Notes: generated from the sequence alone by a model not told the origin. Counted from the first letter of the stretch, positions 8,653 through 16,921 are shown. The stretch: DNA of 53,292 nucleotides from JBEKYD01 sp049509915 (GCA_049509915.1 JBEKZL010000021.1:1-53292), one strand, 5' to 3'. Numbers and translations: made by a program.

Positions 8653-9921
8653 GGCTCTGCGCAGGAATGTGAACGGGTGAGCTAAACTCGCAGGGTTGAC
8701 CGAACGCGAATTCACCAAGATTCTGGACTGGCCGGGATACCGCGTGTACCGGCACGAGATTGACGAGAAGAGGTCTTGACCTGCTCCGGCTGTGGCGGCC
8801 GCTGCACGACGTTCGCGGAGATTCGCCAGCGCGAGGTCCGCGATCTGCCGTGGCGCAAATTTCAGACCATCGTGGTGGTGGAGTTCTACCGGGTGGACTG
8901 CCCCAAGTGCGGCTTGAAGGTCGAAACAGCAGCGCAAGTACCGAGCAAGGCGCCATTCAGCAAGGACTTCGAGGACGCGGTAGGGTTGGCCTGCGAATCG
9001 GCCGCGGCCCGGCAGGTGGCACGCCAATTTGGGTTGGCGGCGGGGACGGTGCGGGCCATCGATCAACGCTATCTGGAGCGTTGGGCAAAGAACCGGAAGA
9101 AGCCCGTTCTGCGGCAGATGGGCGTGGATGAGATCTATCTGGGAAAGACCCAGAAGTTCCTGACGGTGGTGAGCAATCTGGAGACTGGCGAGCCGCTCTG
9201 GTTTGGTCGGGACCGCAAGCGGGAAACTCTCGACGAGTTCTTCCGGGGCGAACGGAGCAGCCTGCAACGGAGCCGGATCACGGCGGCGTGTGTGGACATG
9301 TGGGAACCTTTCACGACCAGCATCCTGAGTTGGGCGCCGCAGTGCCGGATCGTGTACGACAAATTTCACGTCATGCAACACGCCGGCCAGGCGGTGGATG
9401 AGGTGCGGCGGAGCGAGTTCTTCCGCAAGGGTGGCCGGATGCGCGGATTGATCAAGGGGAAACGCTGGCTGCTGCTCAGCCGTTGGGTCAACCTGGACGG
9501 CAAACAGAGGCAACTGTTGAACGAGCTGTTCCGGCTTAATCGGAAAATGATGAAGGCCTATCTGCTCAAAGAGAGTCTGGATCGTCTCTGGAGCTACCGT
9601 TACGAGGGAGCGGCGCTCCGTTACTTGAACCAGTGGATCGACCAGCTACGTTGGCAAAGGCTGAAACCGTTCCAGAAGCTGGCCGAGATGCTGCTTGGCC
9701 ACCTGGAAGGGATTCTGAACTACTGTCGGGTACCGGTCCGATTCGGGGTGGTGGAGGCCGTCAACGGCAACATCAAAGCGCTCCTCCGAAGAGGACGCGG
9801 ATACAAGAACCTCCGCTACCTGTTGCTGAAAGCGCAGCGGCTGGCGGCGCTCAAAACGGAATTGCTGGCTCTTCGCAAAGTGGCGTAGAAATGGGGTCTC
9901 TTCAGATTCTTGCGCAGAGCC
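8653..9921 (+). mobile_element. ISL3-family IS with ends and target duplication (copy B)
   Basis: Terminal inverted repeats are GGCTCTGCGCAGGAATGT (8653-8670) and, read as complement, GGCTCTGCGCAAGAATCT (9904-9921), 16 of 18 matching. Flanking 8-bp sequences CAAAATTC (8645-8652) and CAAGATTC (9922-9929) match at 7 of 8, the target-duplication size of ISL3. The element inserted in the end of the decayed transposase to its left and lies about 100 bp before the ParB-methyltransferase start. Confidence 0.9.
8696..9888 (+). pseudogene. ISL3-family transposase with one frameshift near N-terminus
   Basis: The gene starts at TTG 8696 (TEREFTKILDWPGYRVYRHE), meets TGA at 8777, and continues in the -1 frame from 8776 (TCSGCGGRC) to 9888. 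Restoring one base at about 8775 gives a normal 397-residue ISL3 transposase: an N-terminal zinc region (CSGCGGRC, CPKCG) and the DDE residues in MGVDEIYLG, CVDMWEPF and GVVEAVNGNIK. TTG 8776 could in principle restart translation, losing 27 residues. There is no recognisable slippery heptamer, so a point deletion is more likely than programmed frameshifting. Confidence 0.85.
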
Positions 9922-10967
9922 CAAGATTCAGGCAAGACCCACCCCATGCGGATCCGACACCTCGGGTCGGCGCCGTTTTGTGGCAGATCAAAGAAAGCGA
10001 GTTCAGGCATAAAAAGGAGTTCAGGCATGAAAATCGAAATCGACCTACAAATCGAACGATGGCCCATCAGTCGGCTGATTCCGCGGAATACCAATCCGCG
10101 TACCCACACCCCCCAGCAGATCGCCCAGATTGCGGCCTCCCTGCAGCAATGGGGTTGGACCAACCCGATCCTGGTCGGAGCCGACAACGACGTCATCGCC
10201 GGCCACGGGAGACTGTTGGCCGCACGCCAACTCAAAATGCAGGAAGTGCCCGTGATCGTGTTGAGGCATCTCACCGAGAATCAGCGGCGAGCTCTGGTCG
10301 TCGCCGGCAACCAACTGGCTCTCAATGCGGCTGGGATGAAGAAAGGCTTCATTCGGAATTGGCTGCCCTTCAGGGGGCGGACTTCAACCTCGACTTGCTG
10401 GGCATCGACGCTACGGAAGTGGCCCGCCTGCTGGCGGAAGAGCGGGGGGCCGCGGGACTGCCGGGGGAGGACGCGTTGCCGGAACTGCCCAAGAGTCCCG
10501 CGGCCGCCACTGGAGACCTTTGGTTGCTTGGGAGCCACCGGCTCTTGGTCGGCGACCCGACCGACCCCGCTGCCGTCCGCAGGCTGATGATGGGCCAGGC
10601 AGCCGACCTGGTCTTCACGGATCTTTTCTCCGACGTCAACTACCAGACATATGCCAGGGACCAAACAGGGACCCAGGTGCTCCACCGCCTATTGGCGATG
10701 ACGTTTGCCAACTACCGCCGTGTGGTCAGGCCCACCGCTTCCGTCTATGTTTGTCATCCATGGTCCAGGCAGCGCGAATTCCAGACAGCGCTCGAGGGTG
10801 CCGGCTTCAAGGTGCGCTGCCAGATCATCTGGGCGGAGGCCGTCTCGCAGGGCCGGGACCGTTACAAATTCATGCACGAACCGGTATTCTACGCCCATGT
10901 GGCGGAACAGGAGGATGCCTGGTACGGGGACAAATCGCAATCCACAGTGTGGGTGCGTTTGTCAACT

Positions 10968-11007
10968 TGATTTGGCCCCTTTTGATGCTCTGATCTGGCC
11001 CCACCTG
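10968..11007. repeat. IS21 terminal inverted repeat (istB side)
   Basis: TGATTTGGCCCCTTTTGATG begins the 40-bp repeat; it differs from the complement of 13856-13895 at 2 positions. Confidence 0.9.
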
Positions 11008-11025
11008 GTATTTGCCTAATTCTTT

Positions 11026-11082
11026 CCGTTTTGGCCCTGACGGAAGGAGCCCGTAGGGCGACTGGAGTTAGGGCCAAAACGG
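11026..11082. repeat. Perfect 13-bp hairpin inside IS21 end
   Basis: CCGTTTTGGCCCT (11026-11038) and its exact complement (11070-11082) enclose 31 bp. It lies between the IS21 terminus and the stop of the DUF4288 gene and could terminate the minus-strand IS operon, although no T-run follows. Confidence 0.5.
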
Positions 11083-11138
11083 ATCGCCGGGGCCGGCCTG
11101 ACAGCCGATTCCGGCGCTACCTGACCACCCGGCCGTCG

Positions 11139-11482
11139 CTAGAAGGGTGGCTCCGGCTCGTTTCCTTCGGGATCGAACATGTGTTCAAACGGCAGGTGCT
11201 CGGTCGCCCTGCTCGATCCCAGCACGACCTGAAATTCCGTCGTTTCGGCGCGCCCACACAATCCAGCTTCACAACCTGGGCCAGCCGGCTTTCCACCCAT
11301 CGTCTCCCTTCCTTATGGCTGTGCTCGGCCTGGTGGCCGATCTCCAGCGCCCGCTGGAAGGCCGTATCCTGATCGTCGCTGAGAAAAATATGCACCGCCT
11401 CCTCCCAGTGCCGCAACCCTTCTTTACCCTCCACCATCACCGCCCATCGGAGGTGCGCGTAATACCACCACTGGCGCTTCAT
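11139..11482 (-). pseudogene. DUF4288-like protein in IS21, frameshifted
   Basis: The start overlaps the istB stop (ATGA at 11482-11479). The first part reads WWYYAHLRWAVMVEGKEGL, then AVHIFLSDDQDTAFQRALEI and VVKLDCVG. One missing base near 11262 shifts the frame; after repair it continues RAETTEFQVVLGSSRATEHL and ends at 11139, for 114 residues. The shape, with a Y-A first strand and a terminal TTEF-V strand, resembles DUF4288 proteins. A role in IS21 transposition is not established. Confidence 0.55.
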
Positions 11483-12249
11483 GCCTTGCCGCCTTTCTTC
11501 GCCAGCGTTCTCCGAAACCGGTAGGATTCCTCCCCGGTCTCAATGATGTTGGCCTGGTCTGTCAAACGGTCCAGCATCGCCTTACATAACCGCGCATTGG
11601 GAAACTTCGTGGTCCATTCGGAGAACGGCAAGTTGGTTGTCACAATCACCGCCGAGCGCTCGGCGCGTCCCGCGATGACCTGAAACAGCAACTCCGCCGC
11701 GGCGTCCGGCATGACCACATAACCTAGCTCGTCGATCACGATCAGGTCGTAGCGGGTCCAGTGATTCCGCACGCGCGTCAGCTCCAACTGGTTCTTGGCT
11801 TCGATCAGCTCGGTCACCATTTCCGCCGCCGTCGTAAATCGCACCCGCTTGTGCTGCCGGCAGGCGGCCACCGCCAACGCGGTTGCCAAGTGCGTCTTCC
11901 CCGTCCCGGTCTCGCCCAGAAAAATCACCGGTTCCTTGCGCGTCAGATATCCGCCTTCGCTCAGATTCCTCAGCACCGCCACGGAGATATGCGGCACCAC
12001 TTGGAAATCGAACTCCTCCAGCGTCTTCACCGAGGGAAAGTGCGCCTCCTGGATTCTCCGCGCCATTGCCCGCTGATCGCGTTCCTCCACTTCCGCTGCC
12101 AGCAACGCCTCCAGATAACTCAGGTGCGATTGCTTCTCTTTCACCGCTTCTTCGGCCAGGCGCGCGAACTGGTCGCCCAGCGTGGGCAATCGCAGTTGTT
12201 TGGCGTATTGCTGGATCGCCGCCTGCAGGACCGGTTTGGTGGCGCTCAT
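11479..12249 (-). CDS. istB: IstB, IS21 helper ATPase
   Basis: This 256-residue AAA+ protein has an N-terminal helical domain (LRLPTLGDQFARLAEEA), Walker A GETGTGKTHLA (about residue 111), Walker B DLIVIDELGYV (about residue 170) and sensor NLPFSEWTTKF. IstB forms ATP-dependent oligomers on target DNA and activates the IstA transposase. The start overlaps the istA stop by 4 bp, the normal arrangement. No lesion is seen. Confidence 0.95.
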   Translation of the reverse strand: MSATKPVLQAAIQQYAKQLRLPTLGDQFARLAEEAVKEKQSHLSYLEALLAAEVEERDQRAMARRIQEAHFPSVKTLEEFDFQVVPHISVAVLRNLSEGGYLTRKEPVIFLGETGTGKTHLATALAVAACRQHKRVRFTTAAEMVTELIEAKNQLELTRVRNHWTRYDLIVIDELGYVVMPDAAAELLFQVIAGRAERSAVIVTTNLPFSEWTTKFPNARLCKAMLDRLTDQANIIETGEESYRFRRTLAKKGGKA

Positions 12250-13777
12250 TGGATCACCTCCGTCGCCAGCCAGTTCGGGCGTAACCGTTCGTAGTCGTCC
12301 AGACTCGGCAGCGGCCGGTCATAACGGCTCAGCACCCCGATATCGACCGCCTTGGCTGCGGGCTGCGGCTCCAGGTTGTGAAAGTTCAACAGATAACGAA
12401 TCGCCCCGACATTCGAGCAGCCCAACTCCAACGCCTCTTCCACCGCTTGCCGCACTGGCGTCGCGCCATACTCGCGGCTCAGCAGCAGAACGTCGATCAT
12501 GGCCCGCGTTCCGGCCTGCTTGCCCTCGCGCTCTTTCAGCAATCCCCAAAACCGGTCGTAGCTGGCGGGCCACCGTCCTTGAGCGCGGCACTGCTCCAGC
12601 GCCGTCGAACCGGCCAGCGCTCCCGGCTTCTTCGTCAGCGCGTCCAGGTAATGCTCCAGTTCCAGCACCTTCTGATGCCGCTCATAGCAGCGCTCATGCC
12701 GGGCCACGCGCTTGCCTTGATGCCAGACCTCCACGTACGCCGAGTAGACCTTCACCTCGACCGCAGTGCCCACCGGCAGCGGCGTCGAATAGAAGTTCGT
12801 CAACGCCTTGGCGCACCCGCTGGCATTGATCTCCGGAAAATGCAGCGAGGCCAGATCGAAGCCCTCCTGGGCCAGAGGCAGAAGATATTCCCGTTCGGCG
12901 ATCATCCCCGCGCCGATCGATTGCGCGCGGCCATGGATCACCCGGTTCTGCTCCTCGCGCGACCCCGCCGCCAGCAGCAGGTTCAACTCCTCCAAGTGCC
13001 GCACGCTCGGCACCGGCACCAGATAGTTCCGCCGGAACTGCCCTCCTTCGCCCTCCACGCCGCCTTTCTCGTGCCCCTCGCCTGGCGTGCAGAAGTCCGC
13101 TGCGAATCCCCAGTGGGAGCGAAACCCGATGAACCGCGCGGTCTCTTCCCGCTGATGGCCGCGCAGGATTTTCTTCACGGCGCTTTTCAAATTGTCGTAA
13201 CGCAAAACGCGAAACACGCCGCCAAAATAGGCAAACGCCAACTCGTGCGCTTCCAGGAACGCTTGCTGGTTAGCGTGCGGATACGCCCGGTGAAAAGCGC
13301 CGCCGCTGGCCATGCTGCGTAGGCAGAACACGTACGTCTTGCGAGTCTCGCCGTCGAACTCGGCCCAGCCTTCGTACCAATCCACCTGCGCCTCGCCACC
13401 GAACTGATAGGATTGCGGTACAAAGATCTCATGCCCCAACAGCCCCATGGCCGCCTTCCTGGCGCGCACATACTGACGAACCGTCGATTCCGCCACCTCG
13501 GCTTCCGGTCTCTCGCGGCCCAGTCGCATCCAGATCCGATGCGCCGTGTGCCGCTGCTTTCTGGGCGCCTTGCGGTCAGCCTCCAGAATCGCGTCGATAA
13601 ATGGTATCGCCGCCCCCAGTTTCGGTCGTGCGCGTTCCGGAACCTACGTTCCGCCGGCATCGCGCTGGCCAGCGCCATCCGCACCTCGCGCCGGTGCACC
13701 CCCAGTTTCCGGGCCACCGCCCGAATCGTTCCGGTCCCATGTTCGTACTCCCGCCGGATCTGCTCGTATAGTTCCAC
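12246..13777 (-). pseudogene. istA: IstA transposase, one-base frameshift
   Basis: GTG 13777 follows AGGAG. An N-terminal HTH region (GTIRAVARKLGVHRREVRMA) leads to MPAER, where one base is missing near 13645. After repair the reading continues VPERARPKLGAAIPF into the long frame ending at 12246. This restores 510 residues, a normal IstA length. The DDE residues are in AQVDWYEG, RYDNLKSAV and EKGGVEGEGG. The internal start at 13529 would lack the DNA-binding N-terminus, so the element is likely dead unless the frameshift is a sequence error. Confidence 0.85.
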
Positions 13778-13855
13778 TCTGGATCTCCTGTTCTCCAAAA
13801 CCGTCCTTCCTTCTGGGCCCTGAGGCCCAAAACAAGATACACGGTTTATGATTTA

Positions 13856-13895
13856 CAGGTGGGGCCAGATCAGAGCATCGAAAGGGGCCAATTCA
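13856..13895. repeat. IS21 terminal inverted repeat (istA side)
   Basis: This is the complement of 10968-11007 with 2 mismatches. Methyltransferase coding sequence resumes shortly after it. Confidence 0.9.
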
Positions 13896-14218
13896 GAGTA
13901 GCGAACTCAGAGGGAACAAAACCAGTCGGCGGCCGATGGGCTGCACCCCACCACAACAAGGGTGGCACTGGTTGAGCGCGCGCTGGCCAACAGCAGCCGG
14001 CCGGGAGATGTGTGCGTGGACCTGTTCGCCGAATTCGATTCGACTCTGATCGGCTGCGAGCGGCTCGGCCGCAAAGCGCGGCTGATGGCGATGGACCCGG
14101 GTTGCGCCGACGTGGTTTGCCGGCGGTGGGAAAAATACACGGGAAAAGCCGCGGTGCTCGGCGGCGACGGGCGTACCTTGGCCCAGATCGCTCGGCTGGG
14201 CCGGAAGGAGACAGTGAA

Positions 14219-14695
14219 ATGAACGGACACGGCGCAAAATACCCGCGCAGGAAGGAAGCCGCGATTGCCGCCCTGCTGACCTCCCGCAATCTCGAAGAGG
14301 CCGCGCGGGAGAGCGGCGTCAACGAGAGGACCCTGCGGCGATGGATGAAGCTGCCAGAATTCCAGACCGCCCATCTGCTGGCCCGCCGGGACATGATGAG
14401 ACAGGTCAATGTCCGCATGCAGCAGAGCTGCCAGGCCGCCCTTTCGGTGCAGTTGATGCTGATGGCCGACGCCAAGACGCCGGCCTCCGTCAGGGCCCGC
14501 GTGTCCCAGTACATCCTGGAGAACGGCAACAGGTCGCTCGATGAGGACATCTCTGAAGGGCTGGAATCGGGCCTGCTGGACTACCAGGACAATGTGGACG
14601 AAGAATGTGAGGGGTACGGGGTGGATGGAGCCGACGAGGTGGACACGGTGCATGAGCTTGCCGAAACGGCACGAAAAAAACTGATCGGCGCTTGA
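14219..14695 (+). CDS. HTH protein resembling phage terminase small subunit
   Basis: The 158-residue protein starts at ATG 14219, overlapping the methyltransferase stop (ATGA), so the two were an operon. An N-terminal HTH (AALLTSRNLEEAARESGVNE then RTLRRWMKLPEF) precedes a helical segment (LARRDMMRQVNVRMQQSCQA) and an acidic C-terminal tail. HTH followed by an oligomerisation helix is typical of small terminase subunits and of phage HTH proteins; I cannot separate these. A degraded copy of the first 25 residues lies at 16640-16735. Confidence 0.55.
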   Translation: MNGHGAKYPRRKEAAIAALLTSRNLEEAARESGVNERTLRRWMKLPEFQTAHLLARRDMMRQVNVRMQQSCQAALSVQLMLMADAKTPASVRARVSQYILENGNRSLDEDISEGLESGLLDYQDNVDEECEGYGVDGADEVDTVHELAETARKKLIGA

Positions 14696-14720
14696 CCCGC
14701 TTGACCGTGGTCGGGACACG

Positions 14721-15123
14721 TCAAAGAAAGACTTCAGCGGAGACGTGGAAGAAATCTGCGAGCCGGCGGATATGGGCCTTGCTCAGTTCCCGTTTTCCGT
14801 TGAGGATGTTGGAGGCCACGCTGCGGGAGGCAAAGATCGGCACCAGATCGGCTTGCCGGAGGCCGCGCTGTTGCATCAGGTACCGCAACATTTCAAGTGG
14901 AGCTACGTCCGGCAGATCGATTTGATCGTCGTTGTCTTGAACGAGTTTCGCCAGCAGAGATTGCAGCGCCAGCTCTTCGCGGTCAAGAGGGCGCTCCGAG
15001 GTGTCGAGGTCCTCCAGGATTCCAGCAAAATCGCTCCAGTTCTTCATCGGTCTCGATCACCTTGGGGAGCGCCGCGGCGAGAAGAACGCCATATTTGCGG
15101 CGGCTCAACGTTGTCGTGCCCAT
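14721..15123 (-). pseudogene. higA: HigA-type antitoxin, one-base frameshift
   Basis: ATG 15123 (MGTTTLSRRKYGVLLAAALP) follows AAGGAG. The frame is broken by one extra A in the run 15027-15030; after repair ERFAGILEDLDTSERPLDRE continues to the XRE-type HTH (LRYLMQQRGLRQADLVPIFA, then SRSVASNILNGKRELSKAHI) and ends FFHVSAEVFL. The layout is that of COG5499-type HigA antitoxins of about 130 residues. An internal ATG at 15047 could still give the HTH domain alone. The cognate toxin gene survives only as a 3' stub. Confidence 0.75.
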
Positions 15124-15161
15124 TTCATCCACTCCTTGCGATCGTATTCCTTGTGGGTCAC
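15105..15161 (-). pseudogene. higB: HigB-like toxin, 3' stub
   Basis: Only the last 18 codons (VTHKEYDRKEWMKWARQR) are left, ending at TGA 15105-15107 and overlapping the higA start. HigB mRNA interferases commonly end with a strand and THxEYD. The 5' part is replaced by the end of vapC, which overlaps it by 4 bp. Thus a vapBC operon was joined onto a truncated higBA operon. Confidence 0.5.
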
Positions 15162-15535
15162 CAGATCACTGAAATCCCATACCGGGCGAGATCGCGATCA
15201 CAGCTCACAAGGACGAGATTTTCGGCGAGCGCCTGGGCCGCAAGAATCCGATCGAAGGGATCTTTGTGGATGTCGGGAAGACCGGCCAACGCGCGAATGT
15301 GCGCGATGCGAATCGCCAGCGTTGGAATGCGCGATTGAGTGACATATTCATTCCACCAGGGAAGCGGATCGGCAAGCAACGCGCCAGGCTTGCGCGCCTT
15401 CAGGACCAACTCCCAGAGGTTGGCCACGCTCGCGGTAAATGGCGAAGTGGCGAGCGCTTTCCTCGCTTTCGTGCCCAGTTCTTCCGGCTTCGAAAGCGCC
15501 CAGACGAGCGTATGGGTATCGGTTAGAACTCTCAC
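15158..15535 (-). CDS. vapC: VapC-type PIN-domain toxin
   Basis: The 125-residue PIN protein is predicted from GTG 15535, which overlaps the antitoxin stop. Conserved acidic residues are in VLTDTHTLVWAL (first Asp), ASVANLWELVLK (Glu), DPFDRILAAQAL (Asp) and SCDRDLARYG (Asp), a complete Mg-dependent RNase site. VapC toxins cleave RNA and are held inactive by VapB. A longer start at 15583 lies inside the antitoxin gene and is less likely. Confidence 0.92.
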   Translation of the reverse strand: MRVLTDTHTLVWALSKPEELGTKARKALATSPFTASVANLWELVLKARKPGALLADPLPWWNEYVTQSRIPTLAIRIAHIRALAGLPDIHKDPFDRILAAQALAENLVLVSCDRDLARYGISVIW

Positions 15536-15768
15536 CGCCCCTCGATCCAATCCTCTGCCTCGGCCTCGGTCATGGGCCGCCACCAGTCGTTTCCGACGGG
15601 CACCAGCGGCGCCTGGCGCGCGATGCCAAACGGAAAACCGGTCTTTTGCGCCGGAACCAGTTCGGCTACGGGCTGACCGCGGCGGGCAATCACAACCGTT
15701 TCGCCCTCCTCGACCAGTTCGAGCAATTGGGAGAGCCGCGTTTTGGCTTCGTGCACATTGACCTGCAT
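15532..15768 (-). CDS. vapB: VapB/Phd-type antitoxin
   Basis: The 78-residue protein begins MQVNVHEAKTRLSQLLELVE, the Phd/YefM-type DNA-binding fold (VHEAK...LS.LLE.VE.GE.VVIARRG), and ends with an acidic C-terminus (EAEAEDWIEG) that would wrap the toxin. It precedes vapC with a 4-bp overlap. A near-consensus promoter lies immediately upstream, with only 7 bases between the -10 box and ATG, which suggests a leaderless or very short-leader mRNA. Confidence 0.92.
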   Translation of the reverse strand: MQVNVHEAKTRLSQLLELVEEGETVVIARRGQPVAELVPAQKTGFPFGIARQAPLVPVGNDWWRPMTEAEAEDWIEGR

Positions 15769-15775
15769 ACGGTTT

Positions 15776-15804
15776 ATCTTAGTCCACTAGATTAGCTAAG
15801 TCAA
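15776..15804 (-). promoter_or_regulatory. Sigma-70-type promoter of vapBC
   Basis: On the minus strand, TTGACT (15804-15799), a 17-bp spacer and TAAGAT (15781-15776). The spacer contains CTAATCTAG, a possible operator half for autoregulation by the VapBC complex. Confidence 0.7.
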
Positions 15805-15838
15805 GATGGCGCCTGCGCTGCGCCACACTCTTGCAAGC

Positions 15839-15859
15839 GGTTATCACTTGGTGATAACC
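15839..15859. promoter_or_regulatory. 21-bp palindrome, putative operator
   Basis: GGTTATCAC TTG GTGATAACC is a perfect 9-bp inverted repeat with a 3-bp centre. No T-run follows, so an operator for the toxin-antitoxin genes on either side is more likely than a terminator. Confidence 0.5.
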
Positions 15860-15860
15860 T

Positions 15861-16154
15861 TTGGAGAGAATTCGAAGGCCAGATCGGGACACGGCGCCGA
15901 GGCGCTGCTGGATCTCGACAGCCAGGTACTGGGTTCGGTTTTCAGTTAGCCGGGTAGCTCCAACGCCCGATCGGCCGCAGGGGCTGAACTACTCATTAAC
16001 GCTGCACGGGCCGGGCGGCAAGAGCCGAGGCCCTCTTGACCACAGGCACCGGATGGAGACCGTTCGACCTTATCGGTTCCAAGACGCGGCCACGTTGCTC
16101 GAGGATTTTTGGGCCGCTGTAGACAAACTCTTGACAGAGATGGGAGTCATCTAA
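15861..16154 (+). pseudogene. TumE-like toxin, decayed
   Basis: The C-terminal half reads TPDRPQGLNYSLTLHGPGG, then DHRHRMETVRPYRFQDAATL and LLEDFWAAVDKLL, the pattern of DUF6516/TumE toxins (KYSL..., DHRH, PYRF, LL-DF-A-V). The N-terminal half does not match in any one frame (a fragment AEALLDLDSQVLGSVFS lies in another frame), and the GYDNExGKG stretch before DHRH is missing. The stop lies directly against the ATG of the partner gene. Confidence 0.5.
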
Positions 16155-16577
16155 ATGAAGACGCTGCGCGTTGGCATTGCCAGTTATGAGCAGATGAAAG
16201 CTCGGACGTTGGCGATTGCTCGAGGTGAGTACAGGCCGGCGGCCAACGAGCCGAAGGTCTGGTTCCGATCGGCGGAGAGCTTCGCTAAAGTCTTATCCGA
16301 CCGTAATCGTGCCCTCCTTGGGATCATCGCCGAATCCGCCCCCGAATCGCTGGCGCGCCTGGCGGAACTAACTGGGCGGAGGAAATCGAATCTCTCAAGG
16401 ACGCTGAAAACCATGGAGCGATATGGCTTCGTCCAACTCAGCCGCGGAGCGCGAGGCTCGGTAATCCCGCGAGTTCCGTATCAGCGGATCTCCTTGACGA
16501 TGGCATTGTCAAGACCGGGTGGGAAGGGACCGAAGCGGCATGACGGGTCCGCCGCGGGCCGGCTGGTTTGGGCTTGA
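16155..16577 (+). CDS. HVO_A0114-family HTH protein (TumA-like antitoxin)
   Basis: This 140-residue protein starts at the base after the previous stop. The N-terminus (VGIASYEQMKARTLAIARGE) and KVWFRSAESFAKVLSDRNRA are family signatures, followed by a winged helix (ARLAELTGRRKSNLSRTLKT) and PRVPYQRISLTM. Proteins of this family are the DNA-binding antitoxin partners of DUF6516/TumE toxins. About 20 odd residues after PYQRI suggest that the native stop was lost or the 3' end was rearranged. Confidence 0.75.
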   Translation: MKTLRVGIASYEQMKARTLAIARGEYRPAANEPKVWFRSAESFAKVLSDRNRALLGIIAESAPESLARLAELTGRRKSNLSRTLKTMERYGFVQLSRGARGSVIPRVPYQRISLTMALSRPGGKGPKRHDGSAAGRLVWA

Positions 16578-16639
16578 TCGCTAATCCTTCTTCCCCCACC
16601 GAGCTGCCGCCGCTTTCCGCGCTATCCGTACGACGGCGC

Positions 16640-16735
16640 GAAATGCAAGAGGAAGCTGTGGTTGCCGCGCTGCTGACCTCCCGCAATCTCGAAGAGGCCC
16701 ACTTGAGAGCGGCGTCGACGGGAGAAAGCCTCCGA
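16640..16735 (+). pseudogene. Degraded partial copy of the terminase-like HTH gene
   Basis: The 30-bp core GCTGCTGACCTCCCGCAATC... at 16669-16700 is identical to 14273-14304, with similarity on both sides. It encodes AALLTSRNLEEA then diverges. It is a second, short remnant of the gene at 14219, 2.4 kb away in the same orientation. Confidence 0.8.
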
Positions 16736-16739
16736 CAAT

Positions 16740-16907
16740 TCAGTTCTTCTTCCCCCACCGCGCGATAGCGGCTTTCCTGGCAACCTCCGAACGCTGTTCT
16801 GGCGTAAGCTTCTTCATGCGCGCGTTGGCGCTCTTTAGGCCGCCGCGCTTGCCCTGAGCCCGAAAGAACTCCAAGGCCTCTTCGCTCAGACCTTTGCGCT
16901 TTGCCAT
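16740..16907 (-). CDS. Small basic protein with K/R-G-G and ARW motifs
   Basis: The 55-residue ORF from ATG 16907 reads MAKRKGLSEEALEFFRAQGK, RGGLKSANARMKKLTPEQRS, then EVARKAAIARWGKKN. Short proteins of the form MAKRKxLSpEAxxFFRxxGxxGG...LTPEQR..iArkAAxARW are widespread and uncharacterised; the stress-protein KGG motif is related. It is basic and probably binds nucleic acid (inference). It is divergent from the gene at 16989 and shares an 81-bp intergenic region. Confidence 0.7.
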   Translation of the reverse strand: MAKRKGLSEEALEFFRAQGKRGGLKSANARMKKLTPEQRSEVARKAAIARWGKKN

Positions 16908-16921
16908 GTATGGACAAGCTT

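Larger units (their letters stand above)
10968..13895 (-). mobile_element. IS21-family element with DUF4288 passenger
   Basis: Ends are 40-bp inverted repeats (10968-11007 and 13856-13895), 38 of 40 matching and starting TGA. On the minus strand lie istA, istB and a third small gene, linked by ATGA overlaps. I see no clear target duplication, which may have been lost. The element interrupts the ParB-methyltransferase gene. istA and the passenger each carry a one-base deletion, so it is probably inactive. Confidence 0.9.
10027..14222 (+). pseudogene. ParB-amino-methyltransferase fusion, frameshifted and split by IS21
   Basis: ATG 10027 follows AAAAGGAG. Residues 1-105 are a ParB-like domain (RLIPRNTNPRTHT, NPILVGADNDVIAGHGRLLA). 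One missing base near 10330 shifts the frame (LNA then GWDEERLHSEL after repair). The methylase domain follows (GDLWLLGSHRLLVGD, VFTDLFSDVNYQTY), up to the IS21 insertion at 10968. The C-terminal part resumes at 13896 (GLHPTTTRVALVERALANSS) and ends at 14222. The catalytic motif is VFTDLFSDVNY, where active relatives have DPPY, so it was altered as well. The gene is paralogous to the intact fusion at 51420-52859. Confidence 0.85.

Noticed and set aside
8760..8790. Programmed -1 frameshift in ISL3 copy B
   Set aside because: No slippery heptamer or downstream structure is apparent, and a single-base deletion explains the break.
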